The position numbers were made by a program, and so were the translations under genes. A stretch of 9,841 nt of DNA from Spirochaetia bacterium (GTDB lineage: Bacteria; Spirochaetota; Spirochaetia; Sphaerochaetales; Sphaerochaetaceae). Within the stretch, counting starts at the first letter, position 1. Each line of letters opens with the position of its first letter. The stretch lies in assembly GCA_009929055.1 (NCBI GenBank), contig SABI01000083.1, forward strand, positions 1 through 9,841, in the 5' to 3' direction. Under the pieces are notes generated by a model, which did not search any database, was not told the DNA's origin, and saw nothing but the letters and a program-made list of their open reading frames with translations. Positions 1 through 8,308 of the stretch are shown here, one piece after another.

Positions 1-554
1 ACGATTCCCTCTTCATTGAGCATTAAGGCCTCATCTGCCCCATATCGGTGAGCTTCAATAGAAGCGAGGATGTTATTTAGGTAATTAAGACTCTTTATTT
101 GTGGGTCGACTATTGTTGCTTTATTTCTCCTTAAACTACTTGTAATAACTTTTAAGCCATCAATATAAGCTTGTTCTGGATAAAGGGCAACTTGACCAGC
201 AATACAAAAGAGTCTAGGAGGATGACTCGATGGTTTAGGGTAAAGCCCTAGCCCATCTGCTCCTCGAGTACACACAAGTCGAATGTATCCATCACTTAAG
301 TGGTTCTTTCTACAAGACTCAAGAATAATCTCTTCAAGCTCTTCAAAGGAATAGGAGAGTTTAAGATGAATTGATTTTGCAGCACTAAAAAATCTTTTTA
401 AGTGTTCCGTGAGTTTAAAGACCCTTCCATGATAGACTCTTATTCCTTCAAAAATCCCATCTCCGTAGAGAAGTCCATGATCGAGTACCGGGATCTTTGC
501 TTCGCTCATTGGGACAAATTCACCATCTAAATATACTAATTGTTCACTCATCAT
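1..554 (-). CDS. ilvE: Branched-chain amino acid aminotransferase, 3' part missing
   Basis: Class IV PLP-dependent aminotransferase that carries out the last step of valine, leucine and isoleucine synthesis (2-oxo acid plus glutamate) in the cytoplasm. About 184 N-terminal codons are visible; the family is usually near 290-310 residues, so roughly the last third lies beyond the left edge. From the second Met, seen motifs are YLDGEFVP near residues 7-14, LDHGLLYGDGIFEGIR at 23-38 and IKSLNYLNN at 152-160, whose Lys (about K153) is the expected PLP Schiff-base lysine. Two adjacent ATGs (554 and 551) are possible starts; GAGGAG at 565-560 lies 5 or 8 nt upstream, so both are workable. It begins 24 nt after the leuB stop and should be the last visible gene of the operon. 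Family members include D-amino acid aminotransferases and 4-amino-4-deoxychorismate lyases, but the operon setting and the intact KSLNYLNN stretch favour IlvE. Confidence 0.93.
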   Translation of the reverse strand, partial: MMSEQLVYLDGEFVPMSEAKIPVLDHGLLYGDGIFEGIRVYHGRVFKLTEHLKRFFSAAKSIHLKLSYSFEELEEIILESCRKNHLSDGYIRLVCTRGADGLGLYPKPSSHPPRLFCIAGQVALYPEQAYIDGLKVITSSLRRNKATIVDPQIKSLNYLNNILASIEAHRYGADEALMLNEEGI

Positions 555-578
555 CTATTCTCCTCTTCGATAGGTTTC

Positions 579-1661
579 TTACTTTTTATTTGTATTTACG
601 ATTTCTTGAGCTATGAGAGAGCCCATCTCTTTTGTACCAACACTTTTCATCCCTTTAGAATAGATATCCCCTGTACGATACCCTTTTTCTAATACTGTAG
701 TTACTGCTTTTTCAACAGAAGCAGCCTCTTCTTCTAAATGAAATGAGTGACGAAGCATCATTGCACACGAGAGAATCGTAGCAATAGGATTTGCTTTATC
801 GAGTCCTGCGATATCAGGGGCTGAACCATGAATAGGTTCATACATCCCAAAGTTATCCTCTTTAAGGGAAGCAGAAGGGAGCATTCCAATGCTTCCTGTA
901 ATCATGCTCGCTTCATCACTTAAGATATCACCAAACATATTGGTAGTAACAATCACATCAAATTGTCTTGGATTTCTCACTAATTGCATCGCAGCATTAT
1001 CTACATACATATGAGAGAGAGTTACTTCTGGATAATTCTTTGCTACTGTCTCTACAGTTTTTCTCCATAATCGAGAACTTTCTAAGATATTAGCTTTATC
1101 AACACTGAGAACTTTCTTTCCCCTCTTCATCGCTATTTCAAAAGCCTTAATTGCAATTCTTTCTACTTCACTCACGCTGTAGGACATAGTATCATAGGCA
1201 CTTAGTCCATCTTCACTGATGCCTCTTTTACCAAAATAGATTCCACCAGTGAGTTCTCTCACTACCATGATATCGAGGCCACCCTCAATAAGCTCTTCTT
1301 TGAGGGGACAAGCTGAAGAGAGCTCAGGGTGAAGTATTGCAGGACGGAGATTACAAAAGAGACCAAGGGCGCTTCTTAGGCCAAGTAATGCTTGTTCTGG
1401 TCGTAAATGGCCACTCAAGTGATCCCATTTAGGCCCCCCTACTGCCCCTAGGAGGACAGCATCAGCATCTTTACATCCAAGGATAGTAGATTCAGGGAGA
1501 GGGATATTAAGGGCGTCTAGGGCAGATCCTCCTGCAAGGTAGAAAGAGAAATCTAAACGATGACCAAATTTCATCGCTACTTCTCCTAATACTTTAAGAC
1601 CTTCACTTATGATATCTGGCCCAATGCCATCTCCTGGTATAACTGCAATCTTTAACTTCAT
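579..1661 (-). CDS. leuB: 3-isopropylmalate dehydrogenase
   Basis: Oxidative decarboxylation of 3-isopropylmalate to 2-oxoisocaproate with NAD+, third step of leucine synthesis. With CimA present it would also be expected to act on erythro-3-methylmalate, giving 2-oxobutyrate for isoleucine. The 360-residue length is normal for the family. Visible motifs are IPGDGIGPDI (8-17), LLGLRSALGLFCNLRP (92-107) with substrate arginines R96 and R106, VVRELTGGIYFG (133-144) with R135 and Y142, SVDKANIL (186-193) with catalytic K189, and metal-site aspartates D221, D245 and D249. GSAPDIAG (279-286) belongs to the NAD-binding region. The IPMDH-type LLGLRSALGLFCNLRP segment separates it from isocitrate dehydrogenase. 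The start ATG shares one base with the leuD stop (TAATG), and AAGGGA lies 7 nt upstream inside leuD, which suggests translational coupling. Confidence 0.97.
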   Translation of the reverse strand: MKLKIAVIPGDGIGPDIISEGLKVLGEVAMKFGHRLDFSFYLAGGSALDALNIPLPESTILGCKDADAVLLGAVGGPKWDHLSGHLRPEQALLGLRSALGLFCNLRPAILHPELSSACPLKEELIEGGLDIMVVRELTGGIYFGKRGISEDGLSAYDTMSYSVSEVERIAIKAFEIAMKRGKKVLSVDKANILESSRLWRKTVETVAKNYPEVTLSHMYVDNAAMQLVRNPRQFDVIVTTNMFGDILSDEASMITGSIGMLPSASLKEDNFGMYEPIHGSAPDIAGLDKANPIATILSCAMMLRHSFHLEEEAASVEKAVTTVLEKGYRTGDIYSKGMKSVGTKEMGSLIAQEIVNTNKK

Positions 1662-2152
1662 TATTTCATCCCTTTCTTTAAATAGTTAATAAGACCATCA
1701 CTCGCTATCATATCTTGGATAAAAGGGGGAAATGGTTCTGCTTGAAAGCAAGCTCCAGTTGTTTCATTACAAATAGTTCCAGTAGAAAAATCTACATTCA
1801 ATACATCACCACTTTTAATACCTTCAATAGCCTCAGGGCATTCTAAGATAGGAAGACCAATATTGATTGAGTTTCTATAGAAGATACGGGCAAAACTTGA
1901 AGCAATGACGCAACTGATTCCCGAAGTTTTAATAGCTAAAGGGGCGTGTTCACGGCTTGAGCCGCAACCAAAGTTTTTGTTAGCTACCACGATATCCCCA
2001 ACTTTTACTTGTTTCACAAAATCTTTATCAATATCTTCCATGCAGTGAAGGGCTAATTCTTTTGCATCTGATGTATTTAAATAGCGAGCTGGAATAATAA
2101 CGTCAGTATCAACATTATCTCCATATCTAAAAGCTTTTCCATGTGCATTCAT
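1661..2152 (-). CDS. leuD: 3-isopropylmalate dehydratase small subunit
   Basis: Small swivel-domain subunit of isopropylmalate isomerase, which converts 2-isopropylmalate to 3-isopropylmalate together with LeuC; in the citramalate route the same enzyme isomerises citramalate. At 163 residues it is the short form found with about 420-residue LeuC proteins, not the roughly 200-residue enterobacterial form. Motifs: NVDTDVIIPARYL (13-25), NFGCGSSREHAP (60-71) and SSFARIFYRNSINIGLP (85-101). The short form is shared with homoaconitase and methylthioalkylmalate isomerase subunits, but the leuA-cimA-leuC-leuB setting decides the call. The ATG lies 1 nt beyond the leuC stop; AAGGAG inside the leuC 3' end, 10 nt upstream, serves as its ribosome site. 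Confidence 0.96.
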   Translation of the reverse strand: MNAHGKAFRYGDNVDTDVIIPARYLNTSDAKELALHCMEDIDKDFVKQVKVGDIVVANKNFGCGSSREHAPLAIKTSGISCVIASSFARIFYRNSINIGLPILECPEAIEGIKSGDVLNVDFSTGTICNETTGACFQAEPFPPFIQDMIASDGLINYLKKGMK

Positions 2153-2153
2153 C

Positions 2154-3431
2154 TTAGTTATTCTCCTTAAGTGATTCTGGGTCTGTAATATAGCCAGTTA
2201 AGGCACTCGCAGCTGCAATTGCAGGGCTTGAGAGGTATACTTCACTACCTGGATGTCCCATCCGTCCAACAAAGTTTCTATTAGTGGTTGCAAGACCTTT
2301 TTCTCCCTCGGCTAAGATACCAAGGTGACCACCTAGGCATGGGCCGCAGGTTGGAGTGTTTACAGCAACTCCTGCTTCAACAAAGATCTTTAATAAGCCT
2401 TCACTCATTGCATCAAGATATATTTGTTGAGTTGCAGGGAACACAAGAACTCTAATTCCTTTAGCTACTTGTTTACCTTTTAAGATATTGGCTGCAACTC
2501 GAAGGTCACTAAGTTTTCCATTTGTACAAGAGCCAATAACGACTTGGTCTATCTTCACTTCTCCTGGTTTAATGGTATCAATGGTACGGGTATTACTAGG
2601 AAGGTGAGGGAAAGCAATTGTTGGTCTAATGCTACTTAAATCAATTTCATACACTTCTTCATAATGAGCATCTTCATCTGCTTCAAAGATGACGGGTGTT
2701 TTCTTATTATGATCTTTTAGGTAGGCAAGAGCTACTTCATCAGCAGGGAAGATCCCATTTTTAGCTCCAGCTTCAATAGCCATATTGCAGATAGTAAAGC
2801 GATCATCAATGGTGAGACTTTTCAATCCAGGGCCACTATATTCCATTGATTTGTAGAGGGCTCCATCAACTCCAATAAGGCCTATAATATGAAGGATTAC
2901 ATCTTTTCCAGATACCCACTTCTGTAATGACCCTGTGAGGTGAAATTTCATAGAAGTTGGTACTTTGAACCATGCTTTTCCTGTTGCCATTGCTGCTGCC
3001 ATATCAGTTGAACCTACCCCTGTTGAAAAAGCACCGAGTGCTCCATAGGTACAGGTGTGGGAGTCTGCTCCAATAATAAGGTCTCCTGCGTTAACAAGTC
3101 CTTGTTCTGGAAGGAGGGCATGTTCAATTCCCATCTGGCCAATTTCAAAGTAGTGCTCAATTTCTTTATCATGAGCAAATTCTCTCATGGCCTTACATTG
3201 AGAAGCAGCCTTAATATCTTTGTTTGGGGCAAAGTGGTCTGGAACCATCGCAATTTTACTTTTATCGAATACTTTATCAATTCCAAATTTTTTAAATTCG
3301 TTAATTGCTACTGGGCTAGTAATATCATTTCCTAATACTAAATCAAGGTCTGCCATAATTAGTTGTCCACTTCGCACTTCATCAAGTTGTGCGTGATGGG
3401 CAAGAATTTTTTGGCTCATGGTCATGCTCAT
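2154..3431 (-). CDS. leuC: 3-isopropylmalate dehydratase large subunit
   Basis: Catalytic large subunit of isopropylmalate isomerase, an aconitase-family enzyme with a [4Fe-4S] cluster, working as a complex with LeuD. It is 425 residues, typical of the shorter LeuC/HacA type. The three cluster ligands are visible as C302 in GSCTNG (300-305) and C362 and C365 in CGPCLGGH (362-369). Other family motifs are MVPDHF (62-67), GADSHTCTYGALG (121-133) and NRNFVGRMGHPGSEVYL (384-400). The start at 3431 overlaps the cimA stop by 4 nt (ATGA) and has AAGGAG at 3444-3439, 7 nt upstream. Further in-frame ATGs at 3425 and 3419 fit the ribosome site less well. It should serve both the leucine and the citramalate-derived isoleucine branches. 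Confidence 0.97.
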   Translation of the reverse strand: MSMTMSQKILAHHAQLDEVRSGQLIMADLDLVLGNDITSPVAINEFKKFGIDKVFDKSKIAMVPDHFAPNKDIKAASQCKAMREFAHDKEIEHYFEIGQMGIEHALLPEQGLVNAGDLIIGADSHTCTYGALGAFSTGVGSTDMAAAMATGKAWFKVPTSMKFHLTGSLQKWVSGKDVILHIIGLIGVDGALYKSMEYSGPGLKSLTIDDRFTICNMAIEAGAKNGIFPADEVALAYLKDHNKKTPVIFEADEDAHYEEVYEIDLSSIRPTIAFPHLPSNTRTIDTIKPGEVKIDQVVIGSCTNGKLSDLRVAANILKGKQVAKGIRVLVFPATQQIYLDAMSEGLLKIFVEAGVAVNTPTCGPCLGGHLGILAEGEKGLATTNRNFVGRMGHPGSEVYLSSPAIAAASALTGYITDPESLKENN

Positions 3432-5062
3432 ACAGTATCTCCTTTGGTATGATGGATCGAAGGAACTACTCCCTCTTTCATTAATTTATATTCAATTGAA
3501 TCGACGAGTGCCATCCAACTTGCTTCAATAAGGTCGGTAGAGACTCCCATGGTTGACCATGTGTACTCTCCATCAGTTGTTTCAATAAGAACTCTCACCT
3601 TTGCAGCAGAGGCATGCATTGAATCTAATACACGAACTTTATAGTCACTAAGGTGAATAGCTGAAAGTTGAGGATAGAAATTTTCTAATACTTTTCTTAA
3701 TGCTTTATCAATAGCGTGAACTGGGCCATCCCCTTGGGCTACTTCTATTGCACTCTCTTTGTTCACAAATACTTTTACAACTGCAGTATGGCTTGTTTTA
3801 CTCTCTCTAATGGGCATCTCACCAAATGTTTTATAGTGATCAAGGGTAAAATATGGGGTATATTTGTCTAGATGTTTTGCAATTACGAGTTCAAAAGAGC
3901 TCTCTGCCCCCTCAAATTGGTAACCACTCATCTCGAGTTGTTTTAATGAGTCAATTATCTTTTTTGTGATAGGGGCATCTTTATCTAAATGAGGGGCATA
4001 TTTTTGGATTCTCTTTAGAATAGTAGCCCTTCCTGAAACTTCACTCATTAAAAGTCTTCGCTCATTGCCAACACTTTCTGGAACAATGTGTTCAAATGAT
4101 GCAGGATTCTTTCCAACCCCGTCGATATGCATTCCCCCTTTGTGGGTAAATGCACTTCTGCCAATATAGGGAGTTCCATGAGGAATTGAAATATTTGCAA
4201 TCTCCGCTACTGAGTGAGAGACAAGGGTAAGAGAAGCTATTTGTTCACTAGTTAAGACTTCATACCCCATTTTAAGTTGGAGAGTTGGGATAATAGTCGC
4301 TAAAGAGGCGTTTCCACATCTCTCTCCAATTCCCACAAGGGTTCCTTGAACTTGTCTTGCTCCATTCTCTACTGCAATAAGGGAATTAGCTTCAGCACAG
4401 GAGGCATCATTATGGGCATGAATTCCTATAATAATATGGGGATATTTTTCCTTAAAAAGTTCTACTACTTCTTTTGTGGCAAGAGCGACAATTGAGGGGA
4501 TTGTTCCACCACGAGTGTCACAAAGGACAACACTTTTAGAGCCTGCTTCAGCAGCTTCTACGAGGGTTTGCATTGCATATTTCTTATTCTCAATGTAGCC
4601 ATCAAAAAAGTGTTCAGCGTCAAAGATTACCTCTTTCCCTTCGCTAATAAGATACTCAATTGTATCTTTAATCATATTTAGGTTTTCTTTGAGAGTTGTT
4701 TTTATAATATCTGTAACTTGAAAGTCCCAGCTCTTACCAAAGATGGAGACCCATGTTGTTCCCGCACTCACGAGGGAAGCAATATTTGCATCTTCCTTTG
4801 CCCTACTATTTCTTCGTCTCGTCGCCCCAAAGGCAACAAGTTTTACATGGCTAAGGGTGAGGCTCTTTACTTCACGAAAGAACTCCAAATCTTTTGGGTT
4901 TGACCCTGGGTTTCCAGCTTCAACATAATCAACTCCAAGAGTATCGAGTAAGCCAACAATTTTTAATTTGTCGAGAACTGAAAAACTTATCCCTTCTCCT
5001 TGAGCTCCATCACGTAAAGTTGAATCAAATATTTCTACCCTCTTACTATTTAGATATTCCAT
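3428..5062 (-). CDS. cimA: (R)-citramalate synthase
   Basis: Condenses pyruvate and acetyl-CoA to citramalate, the first step of the threonine-independent route to 2-oxobutyrate and isoleucine. It is 544 residues with an N-terminal TIM barrel of the DRE-TIM metallolyase family and a C-terminal LeuA-type allosteric domain (about 420-530). Visible motifs are STLRDGAQGEG (14-24), the metal-binding HAHND (215-219), GIGERCGNA (244-252) and GRSAFTHKGGMHIDG (301-315). The AQGEG variant after TLRDG, the RSAFTHKGGMH segment and the long linker before the C-terminal domain are typical of CimA and differ from the neighbouring LeuA (GEQAPG; NAFAHESGIHQHG). Its ATG lies inside leuA (17-nt overlap), with GGAG 6 nt upstream; its stop overlaps leuC by 4 nt. 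A 2-isopropylmalate or homocitrate synthase role is possible in this family but unlikely here. Confidence 0.92.
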   Translation of the reverse strand: MEYLNSKRVEIFDSTLRDGAQGEGISFSVLDKLKIVGLLDTLGVDYVEAGNPGSNPKDLEFFREVKSLTLSHVKLVAFGATRRRNSRAKEDANIASLVSAGTTWVSIFGKSWDFQVTDIIKTTLKENLNMIKDTIEYLISEGKEVIFDAEHFFDGYIENKKYAMQTLVEAAEAGSKSVVLCDTRGGTIPSIVALATKEVVELFKEKYPHIIIGIHAHNDASCAEANSLIAVENGARQVQGTLVGIGERCGNASLATIIPTLQLKMGYEVLTSEQIASLTLVSHSVAEIANISIPHGTPYIGRSAFTHKGGMHIDGVGKNPASFEHIVPESVGNERRLLMSEVSGRATILKRIQKYAPHLDKDAPITKKIIDSLKQLEMSGYQFEGAESSFELVIAKHLDKYTPYFTLDHYKTFGEMPIRESKTSHTAVVKVFVNKESAIEVAQGDGPVHAIDKALRKVLENFYPQLSAIHLSDYKVRVLDSMHASAAKVRVLIETTDGEYTWSTMGVSTDLIEASWMALVDSIEYKLMKEGVVPSIHHTKGDTV

Positions 5063-6710
5063 GACTTTCTCCCATTGTTACCTCTTCTTGTACAGTTCCA
5101 CTCACTTTCATATCTCTAAGAAGTTCTTCTTCACTAAGAGAGATCCACTCTTTTGCTTTTCTCCCTGCTAGAGAAATATTTTCTTTGTCATCTGTTTGAG
5201 ATTCACTCACATCAATCATCCTGTTAACAGCACTAATCAGGCTTAGCAAACTTGCTTCGATGACATCTGTTGAAACTCCTCGTCCTCTAAAGACTCCATG
5301 AACATTACTTATTTTAACGAGTACTTCACCTAAAGCGTCTCTGTGTTCTGTAACAGCTCTTAGTTGGTAATCTTCGAGAACATAGGATTGTTTTATGATT
5401 CTTTCTACGGCCTTAAAGCAGGCATAAACAGGGCCTGTAGCCATTTCAACTGCTTGCATTTTCTTGTTATTTCTTCGTAAGGTCACACAAGCTGTTGCTG
5501 TCATGAGGTTTCCACTATTTACTACAAAATTGTCTAACTCATATATTTGTGGACCAAGTTGCGTTCCACTTTCCATAAGTGCAATAAGGTCTCGATCGGT
5601 AATTTCTTTTTTCTTATCGGCGATGTTTTTGAAATCATTAAACAGTTTTGTACTCATATTAGCATCTAAAGTGTAGCCAAGTTCTTTCATTCTGTGGTTA
5701 AAGGCATGCTGTCCTGAATGTTTTCCTAGGACCATCGTATTCTTTTTAAGCCCGATAGATGATGGGGTCATAATTTCATAGGTAAGTGAATTTGCTAACA
5801 TTCCATGTTGGTGAATACCTGACTCATGAGCAAATGCATTCGCCCCTACTATCGCCTTGTTAGGGGCAATAGGAACTGTTGTAATATTCGATAATAGGCG
5901 AGCTGTATTATAGAGTTGGGTTGTGTCTAAGTTATAGGAGAAGTCATAGATTTCATTACGGGTTCGAATAGCCATAACGAGTTCTTCTATTGAAGCATTT
6001 CCTGCCCTTTCTCCTATACCGAGCATAGTACACTCAGCTTGAGAAGCACCAGCGGCCAATCCTGCTAAGGTGTTTGCAACCGCTAACCCTAAATCATTGT
6101 GGCAATGGACGGCAACTTTTGCCTTATCAATATTAGGGACATTATTCATAATATAACTAATAAGAGAGCCAAACTCTTCGGGGGTAGTATAGCCAACAGT
6201 ATCGGGGATATTTACAATAGTAGCGCCGCTTTTGATAACAGCTTCAACTACTTTGCAAAGGTAATCCCTGTCACTTCGAGTAGCATCTTCTGCAGAGAAC
6301 TCTACTTCAGGGGCTAAATTCCTTGCATACTTAACCATAGAAACAGCTTGGTTGAACGCATCAATCTCACTCATTTTTAATTTATATTGTAAGTGGAGCC
6401 TACTTGTGGCAATAAAGGTATGAATTCGAGGCTTTTTAGCATCCTTTACAGCCTGCCATGCTCGATCAATATCTTTAGTGAGAGCCCTAGAGAGGGATGC
6501 TACCGTAGAGTGTTCTATCACAGAGGATATTGCTTTTACTGATTCAAAATCTCCTGGGCTTGCTATGGCAAAACCAGCTTCAATGACATCAACTTTTAAT
6601 AGTTCAAGCTGCTTAGCGAAGCGAACCTTTTGTTCCAGGTTCATGCTATATCCAGGGGCTTGTTCTCCGTCTCGTAATGTGGTGTCAAAGATTGCAATAT
6701 TTCTTGCCAT
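5046..6710 (-). CDS. leuA: 2-isopropylmalate synthase
   Basis: Committed step of leucine synthesis: acetyl-CoA plus 2-oxoisovalerate gives 2-isopropylmalate. At 554 residues it is somewhat longer than the usual 510-525. Motifs of the TIM barrel are FDTTLRDGEQAPG (8-20), HCHNDLGLAVAN (202-213, divalent-metal histidines H202 and H204), GIGERAGNA (231-239) and NAFAHESGIHQHG (291-303). The C-terminal leucine-binding allosteric domain spans about 395-500 and contains GRGVSTDVIEAS (476-487), so feedback inhibition by leucine is expected. After it comes a polar tail of about 50 residues (501-554) that I do not recognise. The start has a GAGGG site 7 nt upstream; it follows ilvC by 27 nt. The last 17 nt overlap cimA in another frame. 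Confidence 0.96.
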   Translation of the reverse strand: MARNIAIFDTTLRDGEQAPGYSMNLEQKVRFAKQLELLKVDVIEAGFAIASPGDFESVKAISSVIEHSTVASLSRALTKDIDRAWQAVKDAKKPRIHTFIATSRLHLQYKLKMSEIDAFNQAVSMVKYARNLAPEVEFSAEDATRSDRDYLCKVVEAVIKSGATIVNIPDTVGYTTPEEFGSLISYIMNNVPNIDKAKVAVHCHNDLGLAVANTLAGLAAGASQAECTMLGIGERAGNASIEELVMAIRTRNEIYDFSYNLDTTQLYNTARLLSNITTVPIAPNKAIVGANAFAHESGIHQHGMLANSLTYEIMTPSSIGLKKNTMVLGKHSGQHAFNHRMKELGYTLDANMSTKLFNDFKNIADKKKEITDRDLIALMESGTQLGPQIYELDNFVVNSGNLMTATACVTLRRNNKKMQAVEMATGPVYACFKAVERIIKQSYVLEDYQLRAVTEHRDALGEVLVKISNVHGVFRGRGVSTDVIEASLLSLISAVNRMIDVSESQTDDKENISLAGRKAKEWISLSEEELLRDMKVSGTVQEEVTMGESHGISK

Positions 6711-6737
6711 AGTGTTTCCCTCTCTTAATAGATAATG

Positions 6738-7733
6738 TTAGTTCTTTTTCAACCAGCTCATTAACTTTCTTAATCTCTTTCCCGTTGTTTCTAAAAGACT
6801 TTCACTCTCAATTCTCCTTTTTGCATTGAAGAAAGGTCGTTTTACTTGGTTTTCTAGGAGCCAATTACGGGCAAATGTTCCATTTTGAATCTCTGTGAGG
6901 ACGTTTTTCATCTCTTTTCGTGTCTCTTGGGTGATAATTCTGTCTCCACTAACATAGTCTCCATATTCTGCTGTATCGCTAATTGAGTAGCGCATGTAGG
7001 AGAGTCCACCTTGGTTAATAAGGTCTACAATAAGTTTCATTTCATGACAGCATTCAAAATATGCCATCTCTGGTTGGTATCCAGCTTCAACAAGGGTATC
7101 AAATCCAGCTTTAATAAGGGAAGAAACTCCTCCACAAAGGATTGCTTGTTCACCAAAGAGATCTGTTTCAGTCTCTTCTTTGAATGTTGTTTCAAATATT
7201 CCAGCTCGTCCAGCACCTAGTCCTGCTGCGTAAGCAAGGGCAACTTCTTTTGAGTCTCCTGATGGGTCTTGGTGAACTGCAATAAGGGATGGAACCCCTT
7301 TGCCTTCTTGAAACTGACTTCTTACGGTGTGTCCAGGTCCTTTAGGGGCAATCATAATAACGTTGACATCTTTTGGAGCTACTACTTGTCCAAAGTGGAT
7401 ATTAAAGCCATGAGCAAAAGCAACATATTTTCCTTTTTTTAGACCAGGAAGAATATCTGCTTGGTAAATAGCGCCTGCTTTTTCATCATTAACAAGCATC
7501 ATAATTACATCACAGGATGCAGCAGCTTCTTTTGCTGTCATTACTTTGAGTCCTGCTTCCTCGGCAATCTTCCAAGAAGGGGATCCTTCATAGAGGCCTA
7601 CTGTGACATCAAACCCTGATTCAAATAAATTCAAAGCATGGGCATGTCCTTGACTGCCGTACCCTATAATTGCAATTTTCTTGTTTTTTAATACTTTTGA
7701 ATCTACATCGCTTTCATAATACATCGTACTCAT
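6738..7733 (-). CDS. ilvC: Ketol-acid reductoisomerase, class I
   Basis: Isomerises and reduces acetolactate and acetohydroxybutyrate to the dihydroxy acids of the valine/leucine and isoleucine pathways, normally with Mg2+ and NADPH. The 331-residue length matches the short class I form. The Rossmann motif GYGSQGHAHALNL is at 24-36, KGPGH at 131-135, and the metal and substrate residues sit in TDLFGEQ (190-196, D191 and E195) and ECCHEMKLIVDLI (227-239, E227 and E231). The cofactor-binding loop reads VGLYEGSPSW (45-54). S51 and S53 are retained, but the Arg common at position 48 is Tyr and is followed by Glu, so cofactor preference may be shifted (inference). The ATG at 7733 has AAGGAG 9 nt upstream; a second in-frame ATG at 7724 has no better site. 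It follows ilvN by 29 nt. Confidence 0.97.
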   Translation of the reverse strand: MSTMYYESDVDSKVLKNKKIAIIGYGSQGHAHALNLFESGFDVTVGLYEGSPSWKIAEEAGLKVMTAKEAAASCDVIMMLVNDEKAGAIYQADILPGLKKGKYVAFAHGFNIHFGQVVAPKDVNVIMIAPKGPGHTVRSQFQEGKGVPSLIAVHQDPSGDSKEVALAYAAGLGAGRAGIFETTFKEETETDLFGEQAILCGGVSSLIKAGFDTLVEAGYQPEMAYFECCHEMKLIVDLINQGGLSYMRYSISDTAEYGDYVSGDRIITQETRKEMKNVLTEIQNGTFARNWLLENQVKRPFFNAKRRIESESLLETTGKRLRKLMSWLKKN

Positions 7734-7762
7734 AGCTAAATACTCCTTATCCTTAATTAGTC

Positions 7763-8263
7763 TTATTTGTTACTCACCATTGCTTGTGAGCCTCTTTCCA
7801 TTGCAGTAATTCCTGTTCGAACAAGTTCTGTGATCCCATAGGGACGAACGAGGTGTAAAAATGTTGACACTTTATCGGCATTCCCTGTGATTCGCATGGT
7901 GAGGGTACTCTCTGTAACATCCATAATTTTTGCTTTATAGATTTCAGAAAGTTCAACTACAGCAGCTCTTGTTTTTGGGGTGGTACTTACTTTAACAAGA
8001 ACAAGTTCTGTTTGAATAGACCCTTGCATAGTGAGTTCTACTACACGCTTAACATCGTGAAGTTTTTCTACTTGTTTTTCGATTTGTTCAACAATTTGTC
8101 TATCTCCAGTAACGACAATAGTAATTCTACTGACCTCTTTTTTCTCAGTTTCACCAACTGATAAACTGTCGATATTATAGCCTCTACGACTAAATAACCC
8201 GACGACACGAGACAAGACTCCAGGCTGGTTATTTACTAAAATTCCAAGTGTATACCGTTCCAT
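7763..8263 (-). CDS. ilvN: Acetolactate synthase regulatory (small) subunit
   Basis: Regulatory subunit of acetohydroxyacid synthase; it activates the catalytic subunit and gives it valine feedback sensitivity. The 166 residues match the IlvH/IlvN family. An N-terminal ACT domain covers about 3-77, with NNQPGVLSRVVGLFSRRGYNID (11-32) as its signature. N12 and G15 align with the E. coli IlvH residues involved in valine binding. The C-terminal half (about 82-160) is the family's second ACT-like domain. The start at 8263 has GAGGAG 6 nt upstream. It is the first full-length gene of the operon, preceded only by the leader peptide. The catalytic partner ilvB, usually directly upstream, is not present, so IlvN must pair with a subunit encoded elsewhere or beyond the left edge. 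Confidence 0.96.
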   Translation of the reverse strand: MERYTLGILVNNQPGVLSRVVGLFSRRGYNIDSLSVGETEKKEVSRITIVVTGDRQIVEQIEKQVEKLHDVKRVVELTMQGSIQTELVLVKVSTTPKTRAAVVELSEIYKAKIMDVTESTLTMRITGNADKVSTFLHLVRPYGITELVRTGITAMERGSQAMVSNK

Positions 8264-8308
8264 ATGCTACTCCTCTTATGCTCAATTCAGGTGCTTTATT
8301 TTATCTTT

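Noticed and set aside
4718..4928. Open frames on the plus strand within cimA, and similar ones within leuC, leuA and ilvC.
   Set aside because: They are antisense to strongly conserved enzyme genes and their products show no family features.
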